From Zavarzinella formosa DSM 19928 (GTDB lineage Bacteria; Planctomycetota; Planctomycetia; Gemmatales; Gemmataceae): a DNA stretch of 38,047 nucleotides. Numbering within the stretch: the stretch's first letter is position 1; each line of letters begins with the position of its first letter. Shown one piece after another: positions 27,533 through 35,559 of this stretch. The stretch is from the NCBI RefSeq assembly GCF_000255705.1, contig NZ_JH636441.1, forward strand, positions 727,934 to 765,980. Reading direction: 5' to 3'. A program made the translations under genes and the position numbers. Below the pieces are notes generated by a model that searched no databases, was not told where the DNA came from, and saw only the letters and a list, made by a program, of their open reading frames with translations.

Positions 27533-28324
27533 ATGAATCTCATGCCACAACCCTTTGAAGTCCCATCAGCCAGTCCTGTTATCGGCCGTCAGCCGATACC
27601 GGCATATCCGTTGCCCGCAAATGTTGCGTCGAAGGATTCATTGCCGTCGGTTTCATCGATTTCAGGAAGCATCGATATTTTGGTAAGACATGCGGTCTTT
27701 TCCAACATGTCGCCAGATTCGTGGTTGTTGAGCGTTCGAATGCGGGCAAGCCGGAATGATGGAGGTGATGAAAACGTTCCCGCAACGCTTTCCCTGTTGG
27801 AATCAGGCAACCTGATCGCGTCAAAAAACGTCGGGCTTTCCGGCGAATATGCCAATTACGAACTTCTCCTCGGTCAGGAACAGATCAGCCGCATCACCAA
27901 TCACTTTCAATTGAGGACAAAAGTCACCATTTCCGAACCTTTCGGCAACCCAATTTCAAGCATCACACTCCTTGGCGCCGATCCGCTCCCGGCCCGATGG
28001 AAAATCGAGCTTGTCGGCGAAGTCAAGGCTGGCCGGCTCCTTGATTGTTCATTTGCCGATAAAACGTGGACCCTCGACTCGATCAAATTTGCGGGTGATG
28101 TGTGGCTGGGCACGGAAAATGTTCCTGTCGGAGTCGTCATCGCGGCGCTTTCTGCCGGAGAGAAGAACTCCGCATGGATGCTGGAGTTTGCGGCGAGAAA
28201 CAGGGTGCTCGCCTGCTATCTACCTGTCGCCTCATGGAACAAGACCGGTCTCAACAAAATGATTTTAAGCGAGGCCGATGACGATTTCGCATGGCCCCCG
28301 GCCGCGACGGTGTTCCCGATATGA
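27533..28324 (+). CDS. Hypothetical two-domain beta-sandwich protein; C-terminal half resembles the YD protein N-terminus
   Basis: 263 residues from ATG 27533; TTG 27509 overlaps a preceding stop as TTGA and could be the true start. After a Pro/Ser-rich lead there is a beta-rich domain (about 45-150: WLLSVRMRASRND, then ATLSLLESGNLIASKNV, then ISRITNHFQLRTKVT) of a kind common in phage and surface proteins, where strands flank an alternating polar pattern. The last 110 residues begin LPARWKIELVGE and end AWPPAATV. Anchors, order and spacing match residues 15-155 of the giant YD protein (PLSWKV ... NWPSQITV). There is no signal peptide or membrane segment. It is first in a plus-strand operon: its stop overlaps the next start as ATGA. 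The function is unknown; a structural or acceptor role for the neighbouring transferases is an inference. Confidence 0.65.
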   Translation: MNLMPQPFEVPSASPVIGRQPIPAYPLPANVASKDSLPSVSSISGSIDILVRHAVFSNMSPDSWLLSVRMRASRNDGGDENVPATLSLLESGNLIASKNVGLSGEYANYELLLGQEQISRITNHFQLRTKVTISEPFGNPISSITLLGADPLPARWKIELVGEVKAGRLLDCSFADKTWTLDSIKFAGDVWLGTENVPVGVVIAALSAGEKNSAWMLEFAARNRVLACYLPVASWNKTGLNKMILSEADDDFAWPPAATVFPI

Positions 28325-30378
28325 GTCTGATGAACCTCCTTCCCCCCTGCCGCCATCGCGGACCACAGCGAGGCGACGGCAACCACCCTTGCGGTTCGTC
28401 AAGGCTGTTGGCGCCCAACGGCGTCAGCCCCCAGTTCTGCGTGACAGAATGCTGGTGCGTGAACCATGAATCTTCCGGCCAGCGGCCGGTGGATGATGAG
28501 AACGCCCCGTGCTTCCACTTGGGCGCCAGGTTGTCCCGGGGCCGCCGCCAGGCTCTCGGACTGGCCATGTCGCTTTGCTGGAGCGGTTGCGACCATCTGG
28601 AGCAGCCGCTGGGTTCCCATGTCTGCGAAGCATTTGGCTGCGGGCCGAAATGCCATGGCTATGTGAGTTCCCATCCGCCGACGACGAGGTTGCTCCACCG
28701 GGTCCGCCTGGCGGAGGTTGGAAACATGCCGCGAGAGACCGCAAGCCGACCCCGATGGGAAGTGCGGACATGGACGCGGTCGGATCTCGCCCGCATGTGC
28801 ATTGAGGATGTTCCAGGCTGGAATGATCTCCCTGTCACCGAGCAGGAACGGCTCGTTCTGGACCGGGCGATCGCACTTTATGGCGGCCGGGAATGTCCGG
28901 CCTCTCCGGAAATCTCCGTGGTCGTCCCGACCTATGACGCGCTGAAGTTTCTTCCGCAGACGCTGGAGTCGCTACTCGCCCAGACCTGGAAAGATTTTGA
29001 ATTAATCGTCGTCGACGATGGCTCTGCGGATCGCACTTGGGAATTTCTTCAAACGATTGACGATCCGCGTGTGCGCGTCATGACCAAATCAAACGGCGGG
29101 ACCGGCTCGGCCCTAAACGCGGGGTTCCGCGAGTCGACCGGCCGGTACCTGACTTGGTGGAGCGCCGATAGTTTTGTCGAGCCTGAGTTTCTTGAGGACT
29201 TGCGCAACGCCCTCGAGAACAATCCTCCGGCCGTCATGGCCTATTCGGATTTCCAGATTTTCGACCAGCGAACCCTCGTTGTTTCCGAGACCTGCCGCCT
29301 TCCTGAGTTTGACCGCGGGCGGCTTGAGTTGCAAAATTATGTGGGTCCTTGTTGGCTCTGGAGACGCGAGGCCGCGGAAAGGGTCGGAACGTTCTCTCTT
29401 GGCCTGAACGAGGATTGGGACTGGCACCGGCGAATGGCGGAAATCGGATCGTTCGTGCGCGTGCCGAAAATTCTCGGGACCTGGCGATACCATGACTCCA
29501 GCCTGACCGTCTCCGCCGTCAACAATCCCGGTCTTTGGAAACTGTCGAGAATTCCCAAGGTCGTTCATTTCTACTGGGGGGGCAGGACGCTTTCTTTTCT
29601 TCGATATATGACGGTCGTCTCATTCCTCCGGCTCAACCCCGATTGGCGGGTCAAAATCCACATGCCAAAATATCTTTATGATGGAACGCCGACGTGGCCC
29701 ACACACGAGCACAAAATCACCGGCCAGCATGTCACCGGCAGCGATCACACCGACGACCTTCGCCAATTGCCTGTCGAGTTTGTCGAGCATGATTTTGAAT
29801 CCCTCGGCTTCCGGAACGACGTGCCCGAAAACTTCAAGGGTGACTTTCTCCGCTGGCATTTGCTTGCGACTGAGGGGGGCTTTTCAGCCGACATCGACAT
29901 CGTTTTCACCGAGCCGATGAACAGTCTGCCGTTTAACTCGCCCCGCGAATACCACTCGAAAATCGGCCTTTGTCCGACGAAGTTTGGCGGCATCCATGCC
30001 ATCGGTTTTATCTTCTCGGCGCCTGAAAATCCCTTTTTCGCCCATTGTCGCGACGAATGCATCCGCGTCTTTGATCCGGCAAGATATCAGAGCGCCGGCC
30101 CGTTTGTGCTCCTGCCATGGCCGGATGTGTCGATGATTGAAAGACGTTGGGAAATGGCTGTCTGCCGCATCCCGGAGGACACGGTTTACCTGTTCGACTG
30201 GCTTCACATGGAGGACCTTTTTGAGAAAAACGCCAGTTTCCGCAGGCCCGGAACAATCGGCTTGCACTGGTTTGGCGGCGATCCGATATCCCAGCGCTGG
30301 GAACAAAAACTCACCCGCGATAATTTCTCCCGATTCGACTCCGCAATCTGCGCGGCCCTCAGGGAGGTTTTGTCGTGA
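28321..30378 (+). CDS. Cys-rich module fused to GT2 and GT32-like glycosyltransferases
   Basis: 685 residues from ATG 28321, whose ATGA overlaps the upstream stop, implying translational coupling. Residues 10-115 form a Cys-rich segment with two similar blocks (C-R-H-R-G-P ... CVTECWC and CDHLE ... GCGPKCHGY), a pattern shared with the transferase at 23,870-26,740. Residues 197-400 are a GT2 domain (EISVVVPTYDALKFLPQTLE, LIVVDDGSADRTW, NGGTGSALNAGF, NEDWDWHRRM); the usual DxD position reads SADS. Residues 410-660 resemble GT32/DXD sugar transferases (IPKVVHFYWGG, FKGDFLRWHLLATEGGFSAD, with the D-x-D in ADIDIVF). The next gene starts inside its stop (GTGA). Likely role: glycan assembly in the cytoplasm; the sugars are unknown. 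Confidence 0.87.
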   Translation: MSLMNLLPPCRHRGPQRGDGNHPCGSSRLLAPNGVSPQFCVTECWCVNHESSGQRPVDDENAPCFHLGARLSRGRRQALGLAMSLCWSGCDHLEQPLGSHVCEAFGCGPKCHGYVSSHPPTTRLLHRVRLAEVGNMPRETASRPRWEVRTWTRSDLARMCIEDVPGWNDLPVTEQERLVLDRAIALYGGRECPASPEISVVVPTYDALKFLPQTLESLLAQTWKDFELIVVDDGSADRTWEFLQTIDDPRVRVMTKSNGGTGSALNAGFRESTGRYLTWWSADSFVEPEFLEDLRNALENNPPAVMAYSDFQIFDQRTLVVSETCRLPEFDRGRLELQNYVGPCWLWRREAAERVGTFSLGLNEDWDWHRRMAEIGSFVRVPKILGTWRYHDSSLTVSAVNNPGLWKLSRIPKVVHFYWGGRTLSFLRYMTVVSFLRLNPDWRVKIHMPKYLYDGTPTWPTHEHKITGQHVTGSDHTDDLRQLPVEFVEHDFESLGFRNDVPENFKGDFLRWHLLATEGGFSADIDIVFTEPMNSLPFNSPREYHSKIGLCPTKFGGIHAIGFIFSAPENPFFAHCRDECIRVFDPARYQSAGPFVLLPWPDVSMIERRWEMAVCRIPEDTVYLFDWLHMEDLFEKNASFRRPGTIGLHWFGGDPISQRWEQKLTRDNFSRFDSAICAALREVLS

Positions 30379-31064
30379 GCCGCCGGATCATCCATGTCCG
30401 GGGAATCGGCTATTCGGGAAACAGTCTCTTGAATCTTCTCCTCGATTCGGCGGATGGGTTCGGGGGACCCAGCGAGACCAACAGGTTTTGGGACGGCAAT
30501 GATGACGTTAGTCCCTGGTCAATCCGCCGACGGTCGGATGATGACACGGCCCTCGATTCCCGGTTCCGGGACGGGATCAATCCGAGTCCTTTCCATTCGG
30601 AAGCCTTTGATCGTTATGACGACGCTTTCGTCTTTGCGGACGCCACCAAAATTTCGTTATCGCTGATGGAACGGCGGCGGATGGAGCCTTGGTTCGATTG
30701 TCATCGGATCATGCCGGCCAAATATCCGCATGAATTCGCAGAATCCCATTGCCGCCAGAATAAACAAACGGTCGAAGAAGCCTTCGCTCCCCGGATCGGC
30801 CTCACCCAAAAATATCTTCGACATGAGATGCCCGCTCTCAACTTTTCGTACCGATTGCTGATGGCCCGTCACGACCCCGCCGGAGCGGTCGCGAAATGGC
30901 TCGGTCCTGGTTGCGTTCTCCGGCACGAGCATTGGCGGGCCATCGACAGCCACCTCATTGGCGGAAACACGGCCGCGCGCGAGCAGATCAATCCGCATTA
31001 CGCCAGCCACCTTGACAACACGCCAAAGTATCAGGGACGACGCGGAGCGCATTTCCGCGGATGA
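30375..31064 (+). CDS. Sulfotransferase-like protein, C-terminus frameshifted
   Basis: GTG 30375 overlaps the upstream stop (GTGA). 229 residues are encoded before a stop. The N-terminus, RRIIHVRGIGYSGNSLLNLL followed by LDSADGFGGPSE, fits the PAPS-binding loop of bacterial sulfotransferases (canonical GxxRSGTTLL), although the usual Arg and Thr-Thr are replaced by Tyr and Asn-Ser. AFVFADATK stands where Y-V-D-K-T-P usually is, and RLLMARHDPAGAVAKWL resembles the R-D-P-R region. Normal relatives run roughly 250-300 residues. After about 31,025 the frame ends in GRRGAHFRG, while another frame carries the expected C-terminal helices. This is therefore either a real frameshift or a one-base sequence error. 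It would transfer sulfate to a glycan if functional. The substitutions in the loop make activity uncertain. Confidence 0.65.
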   Translation: MSRRIIHVRGIGYSGNSLLNLLLDSADGFGGPSETNRFWDGNDDVSPWSIRRRSDDDTALDSRFRDGINPSPFHSEAFDRYDDAFVFADATKISLSLMERRRMEPWFDCHRIMPAKYPHEFAESHCRQNKQTVEEAFAPRIGLTQKYLRHEMPALNFSYRLLMARHDPAGAVAKWLGPGCVLRHEHWRAIDSHLIGGNTAAREQINPHYASHLDNTPKYQGRRGAHFRG

Positions 31065-31215
31065 GAAACGGAAAGCCGACACCGGGTTATGCCGGGCTTC
31101 GGTCCAATGTTACGAACGGCTTGAATCCGAACTGGAACCAATACTGGCCGGGCTGGAATTCCCGGCCGTCGCCGGGATGATCGAGGAAATCAACCATGAA
31201 TCCCTATGCCAGTGA
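31025..31215 (+). pseudogene. Out-of-frame C-terminal part of the sulfotransferase-like gene
   Basis: In a different frame from the gene above, 31,025-31,215 reads IRDDAERISADEKRKADTGL and then SVQCYERLESELEPILAGLE, ending at TGA 31213. An amphipathic helix that ends the protein like this is typical of sulfotransferase C-termini. A single-base indel at about 31,025-31,040 would join it to the N-terminal 220 residues and give a protein near 280 residues. It overlaps the start of the radical SAM gene by 20 bases, as expected for a coupled operon. Confidence 0.55.
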
Positions 31216-32290
31216 CAAGGCGGCGAAATTTCCGCTGCACCTCTTGGAGCTTCGGGCCGGCCGACAACCGTACCCCGCGCACGTGCAGCTTGTCCCGATG
31301 GACCGGTGCAATCAGTCATGCGGTTTCTGCGCATATCGGCTTGAAGGATACTCAAGCAACAGACTTTTCGGACTGCCAATGGCGGACGGAACGCGCGACA
31401 ACAATCCAAATCGTTCGATTCCATGGGTAAAGCTGCGGGAAATCGTGGATGACTGCCGTGACATGGGTGTCCGGGCGATTCAATTGACGGGCGGGGGCGA
31501 ACCCACGCTTCACCCCCATTTTGATGATCTCTGCCGTTTGATTTTTGACAGCGGAATCGAACTGGCGGTGGTCACGAACGGCCTTCTCCTCAAACCGCGA
31601 CGGGCCGAATGGCTGTCCGCCCACGCGACTTGGATTCGGGTGTCCCTGGATGCGGGAAGCGCGGCGACGTATGCGGCGGTGCGACGGGTTCCGATTCGCG
31701 AGCATGATATCGTCACAGCAAATGTCCGGCATTTGTGCGGCGTCTCAAACCGCCGGGCGACAGTGGGAATCGGGTTTGTCATCACTCTGGAGAATCATCT
31801 TGAGGTCGCGATGACCGCGAGGCTTGCCAAGGATCTTGGGGCCGACAACATCCGGATCAGTGCGTTTTTTCAAAACGAGGGCGCGGACTATTATGAGCGG
31901 CATGGAATCGCCATGGCGATCAACGCCCAGTGTTCACAGGCCGGCGAGTTGAACGACAAGGGATTCCGCGTCTTCAACAACTTTGGCTCACGGCATTCGG
32001 ATCTTGCCCAAGGGCCTCCTGATTACGAGACGTGCGGTTATATGCACTTCACCACCTATGTCGGCGGCGACCAGCAACTGTACACATGCTGCGTCAACGC
32101 ATACAATCCGGCGGGTTTGATCGGCTCCATTCGGGATCAATCGTTGAAATCCCTCTGGGATTCATCGGCCAAACAGACAATGTTTGAACAGTTTCGGGCG
32201 ACGGGTTGCCCTCGCTGCATGTACAATGAAAAAAATCGATCAATCGCGATGATGGTCGCCGAACCACGATCCCATGAATGCTTTGTTTGA
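31196..32290 (+). CDS. Radical SAM protein with SPASM-like C-terminal Cys cluster
   Basis: 364 residues from ATG 31196 (AGGA eight bases upstream). The 4Fe-4S motif CNQSCGFC (C38, C42, C45) and the SAM-binding QLTGGGEPTLHP (96-107) are intact, followed by the expected barrel strands (ELAVVTNGLLL, WIRVSLDAG). The C-terminus has CGYMHF, LYTCCVNAYN and GCPRCMYNEKN, a partial SPASM or twitch arrangement for auxiliary clusters. Such enzymes modify sugars, peptides or cofactors; close family members often sit in surface-polysaccharide loci. It is last in the operon after two glycosyltransferase modules and the sulfotransferase-like gene, which suggests sugar modification. The precise reaction cannot be read from the sequence. 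Confidence 0.88.
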   Translation: MNPYASDKAAKFPLHLLELRAGRQPYPAHVQLVPMDRCNQSCGFCAYRLEGYSSNRLFGLPMADGTRDNNPNRSIPWVKLREIVDDCRDMGVRAIQLTGGGEPTLHPHFDDLCRLIFDSGIELAVVTNGLLLKPRRAEWLSAHATWIRVSLDAGSAATYAAVRRVPIREHDIVTANVRHLCGVSNRRATVGIGFVITLENHLEVAMTARLAKDLGADNIRISAFFQNEGADYYERHGIAMAINAQCSQAGELNDKGFRVFNNFGSRHSDLAQGPPDYETCGYMHFTTYVGGDQQLYTCCVNAYNPAGLIGSIRDQSLKSLWDSSAKQTMFEQFRATGCPRCMYNEKNRSIAMMVAEPRSHECFV

Positions 32291-32890
32291 GGAGCGGGCC
32301 TGACAAAAACAGGCTTCACCATCCTCTTTTCCTCCGTTGCGCGAGGCTGGGGTCCGCATGGATTTTCACCGGCCTGACCGTCACACGCAAAGCGAAATCG
32401 TCGGCTTGCTCCCATGCGCATCACTTGGTCGAGCCATGGTAAATGCGTCGACGAGGCTGATGACGGATGTCGCCGCCATTTGAAACTGACAGAACCGGGC
32501 GTCATGGCCTCAATCGCTTCCGAAATCCGGCCGGTCCGAACGAATTTCTGATGACCGGGCCCAAGACGGCCGGGATCGGGTCACGATGGCGATAACAATC
32601 AAGCGAGGAGGTTGACGGAAACAGGCTCATGAAATCCATGTCCTTACGATGGCCAGGGCCAAATTCGGCGAAATTACTCTGTTTGTGAACGTCGCGAGAA
32701 ATTCAGAAGAAATTGAAACGGGAAATGATAAGTGATTCGTATTGAGGGAGTGATCACGATTCACACCGGATGACAGATATATTGGAAAAGGGAGGCAGGA
32801 GTTTTGGCTTTGCCTAAAATCCCACGCCGACATGAGGACTTTGTCGTCGTTGCTTGATCCTCGCCGCGAGTGATACGGTCTCTCTTTAGA
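32291..32890. other. Gene-poor stretch between the radical SAM operon and the IS5-family element
   Basis: I see no supportable gene here. Just after the operon there is a short hairpin, GCCTG-acaaaaa-CAGGC (32,298-32,314), without a strong T run, which is at best a weak terminator. The same bases resemble the inverted repeat of the IS that follows. Confidence 0.45.
32296..32310 (+). repeat. Solo copy resembling the IS5-family terminal repeat
   Basis: GGGCCTGACAAAAAC matches the left end of the IS at 32,891 (GGTCCTGACAAAACC) at 13 of 15 positions in the same orientation. It may be the relic of an earlier insertion or chance overlap with a small hairpin. Confidence 0.3.
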
Positions 32891-33792
32891 GGTCCTGACA
32901 AAACCTATTAATTCAAATAGCGTCGCGGGTGAGAATTTGAAAACAAATCACGCTGGCGGCCAGACTGGTCCAGGCATCCCGGATGACGCCGAGCCTGTCA
33001 TATCGAATCCGCATCCGTCGCAACCCCTTGATCCAACTGATGGTTCGCTCGACCACCCACCGGACCTTGCCCAACCCGCTCCCGTGCGGGGTGTTCCGCT
33101 TGCCGATCTTGGCCTCGATCCCCAGCCAGTGAAGCAAGGCCCGCGTGGCATCGCTGTCGTAGCCCCGGTCGGCATACAACTCATCTGGATATTGCTTCGG
33201 ACGGCCCGGCTTGCCCCCGATCTTCGGGAAGTCAAACACCAACGGCAGGATCTGGCGGTGGTCGCTGACGTTGGCCCCGGCCGTCCGGATGGCCAGCGGC
33301 ACGCCATGACGATCAACCAGCAAGGTGTGTTTGGTCCCGGGTTTTCCCCGGTCCGTCGGGTTCGGGCCCGTTTGCTCGCCGCCGCCGAAGGCCCTCAACA
33401 GGACGCCGTCAACAATCACCGTGTCCGGGTCCAGCTTGTCCGCCTGCCGGAGCAACCGCAGCAGATCGGCGTGCAGGCGGTCCCAAATTCCCAAGACTTC
33501 CCAACGGCGAAGCCGACGATGGGCGGTCCGGCCGGAACAACCAAACTCGGCCGGGATGTCCTCCCATCGGCATCCGGTGACCAGGACAAACCAAATCACC
33601 CGCAGAACGGTTCGGTGACTGACTTGGGGCCGGCCTCCGAACGGGCCGACCGGCGGCAGCGGGGGCAAATGATGACTGACCAGATCATAAAACTCATCCG
33701 ACATGTGCGCGCTGGCCATGACAGCATCTCCTTGATAGGGCATCTGTCAAAAGGCACAAATCTCATGCCGAAATAGGGGTTTTGTCAGGGCC
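32891..33792 (-). mobile_element. IS5-family insertion sequence, apparently intact
   Basis: Imperfect terminal inverted repeats bracket one transposase gene: GGTCCTGACAAAACCTATT at 32,891-32,909, and the reverse complement of 33,772-33,792, which reads GGCCCTGACAAAACCCCTATT. Outer bases are AT-rich (TTTAGA on the left, TTTTAATA on the right). I could not define an exact target duplication. The element separates the radical SAM operon from the downstream methyltransferase. Confidence 0.85.
32913..33719 (-). CDS. IS5-family DDE transposase
   Basis: 268 residues from ATG 33719, which has AAGGAG eight bases upstream; ATG 33743 is in frame but without such a site. The N-terminal helix-turn-helix region includes VIWFVLVTGCRWEDIPAEFG, typical of the IS5 group. 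The catalytic triad is visible as D in VIVDGVLLRAFGGGEQTG, D in LYADRGYDSDATR, and E in RWVVERTISWIKGLRRMRI with the Y-(2)-R-(3)-E-(6)-K type spacing. The frame is uninterrupted. It cuts and joins IS ends during transposition. Confidence 0.93.
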   Translation of the reverse strand: MASAHMSDEFYDLVSHHLPPLPPVGPFGGRPQVSHRTVLRVIWFVLVTGCRWEDIPAEFGCSGRTAHRRLRRWEVLGIWDRLHADLLRLLRQADKLDPDTVIVDGVLLRAFGGGEQTGPNPTDRGKPGTKHTLLVDRHGVPLAIRTAGANVSDHRQILPLVFDFPKIGGKPGRPKQYPDELYADRGYDSDATRALLHWLGIEAKIGKRNTPHGSGLGKVRWVVERTISWIKGLRRMRIRYDRLGVIRDAWTSLAASVICFQILTRDAI

Positions 33793-33891
33793 TTTTAATA
33801 AGCCTCGTCCATCCGGCTGTTCAGATTTCAAAACACAAGAGCTGGGATCACCAAAAGAATAGTGATACCTAATTCCCACGGAGACCATGCC

Positions 33892-34500
33892 ATGATCCCC
33901 CCGCACAAGAAATCGCTGTTCACCGACCTGGCATTGCTCGGGGGATTTGTCGGGCGGGAGGACGGCCAGGGCGGCTGGCAGTCGTTTGTGGGGAGAACGA
34001 AGACAGGGCACAGAATCCTTGACGTCGGGGCGGGTCTCGGAATGTCACGGGACCGGCTGGCGAACGGGGGTGCCAATCATGTCGAACTGCAAGACCCGGC
34101 CTTGCAGTTGACCACCGTCGACATTCACAATCCGATTCACGAGATTCAGTCGGACAAATACTCTTTGGTGACCGCGTTTGATGTGATCGAACATGTCGAG
34201 GAGGACTGGGCCTGGCTGTCGAACGCGTTGAGAGTCGCATCTTACAGTGTGATTCTCACAACGCCGAATTATCGTGTCTCGCAGGCTCGGAACCCTCACC
34301 ATGTCCGCGAGTACACACCGGCCCAACTCTACTGGATGGGAAGCCGCCTGGGAACGGTGCTCGAATGTCGGTGCGGCGATCCGCTCGGGAATGACATTTC
34401 GCCATCGTTGTCGCCCCAGGTTTTTTTCGCCTCCTCTGCCCCCCATCTTTACATCGAAATGGCGAGGGCGAATGATGGATTGGTTTACCCGGCCGGATGA
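33892..34500 (+). CDS. Class I SAM-dependent methyltransferase
   Basis: 202 residues from ATG 33892, with GGAG eight bases upstream; a GTG 30 bases earlier is in frame. Motif I is HRILDVGAGLGMSRDRL (about 40-56), followed by TTVDIHNP, then VTAFDVIEHVEEDWAWLSNA, where the acidic and His residues fit the Methyltransf_11/23 pattern, and ILTTPNYRVSQARNPHHVRE, typical of methyltransferases that act on lipids or sugars in polysaccharide loci. It is separated from the operon at 27,533-32,290 by the IS5-family element and may once have belonged to it. The methyl acceptor is unknown. Confidence 0.82.
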   Translation: MIPPHKKSLFTDLALLGGFVGREDGQGGWQSFVGRTKTGHRILDVGAGLGMSRDRLANGGANHVELQDPALQLTTVDIHNPIHEIQSDKYSLVTAFDVIEHVEEDWAWLSNALRVASYSVILTTPNYRVSQARNPHHVREYTPAQLYWMGSRLGTVLECRCGDPLGNDISPSLSPQVFFASSAPHLYIEMARANDGLVYPAG

Positions 34501-35555
34501 AATCGGTTGAGTGACAGGAGAATCACTCAAATGGCGGTTTGCGAACTACATAGTATTTAGAGCGTTCGGAAACAATGAAGCAAAACGTTTGGTTTTCACG
34601 GTCTTTCATCATTGTTTCCGAACGTTCTTATCAAAAAAATATCACCATATTGAATGAGTTATGATGATTTGCTTCTGTCGGGAATCCGGAGGAATTATCA
34701 AACCTGTTTTTGAATTGCCTCACCAAATTCCAAGACAAAAATACAAGTCAGGGCGAATTTTGGGAACGGGCGTCGTTCAAGCGATAGACAGGTTCGATCA
34801 CTGTCCTGACTCTTCGCATTTTCGATTGGGGAGTGTCTTGATCACGTTATTTTCACGGCTTTGGCGGCCTGATGTCCGGATTTGCAGTTGAGGTCTTTCC
34901 TCACCCCTGCACGCAGACTGCGGATTCGTCGTCGGATCATGCGAATCTTCTTGTTCAGGGCTTTGACAAATCCCAATGGCATGCTGCCTGCCCTACGCAA
35001 TGCCCGGGCGATCCCAACTCACATGTGATTCGATCAGCATGGCGAATTTCTGGAAAGGTTTCACTATGCCGGATAAAATCGCTTTGAAAATTGCCTCGTC
35101 AGGCGCGGCGCAATCCCGAGATTGGCCAGGTGATTCCTCATTTGAACAAGCCTTGATGAGTCGGAGATTGACCTGGAACAACAGGCGCAAACGGCATTTG
35201 CCTTCGTTTGAATGTCTTTTCAGCGACACAGAACCGCAACATTTGAATTGTCAGCCCAAATTGTTGCCTCGGCATGCGGATCATGGAATCCACACAAGGA
35301 ATGCCTGTCCTTCCATGGATTGGAGAGCATACGAGATTGGCGCCGGGCCGCAGACCTGCAGCCGGCCGTCGCCTGTTTAACGTCTGTTCTTCGATGGCTG
35401 TCTTGTGTCACCCGCCGGAAAGCAGACAGATGGAATGTCAGGGAAAGATCAGGGCGAGGTTTTTCGACCCTTTTGTCACCGTCAGAAGGGTGTGGGAAGA
35501 CGAGTATTTTTACAGGCACTCGACGAAGCGGGCGTGAAAGAATTGCCGACTCAAA
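34501..35555. other. About 1 kb without a supportable gene
   Basis: Apart from the palindrome at 34,559-34,628 I find no gene. Short frames near 35,040-35,380 (starting MANFWKGFTMPDK) and 35,440-35,540 (RARFFDPFVTVRRVWEDEYF) read like decayed coding sequence but match nothing I recognise and are interrupted by stops. Confidence 0.45.
34559..34628. repeat. 70-bp palindrome with 20-bp arms
   Basis: Left arm AGAGCGTTCGGAAACAATGA (34,559-34,578) and right arm (34,609-34,628) are reverse complements at 19 of 20 positions, with a 30-base loop. No T run follows on either strand, so it is not a standard terminator. It lies about 60 bases after the methyltransferase stop. It may be a small MITE, the two ends of an excised element, or an mRNA 3-prime hairpin. 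Confidence 0.75.
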
Positions 35556-35559
35556 ATGA

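Noticed and set aside
32298-32314. Terminator after the radical SAM gene
   Set aside because: The stem is only five base pairs and no T run follows.
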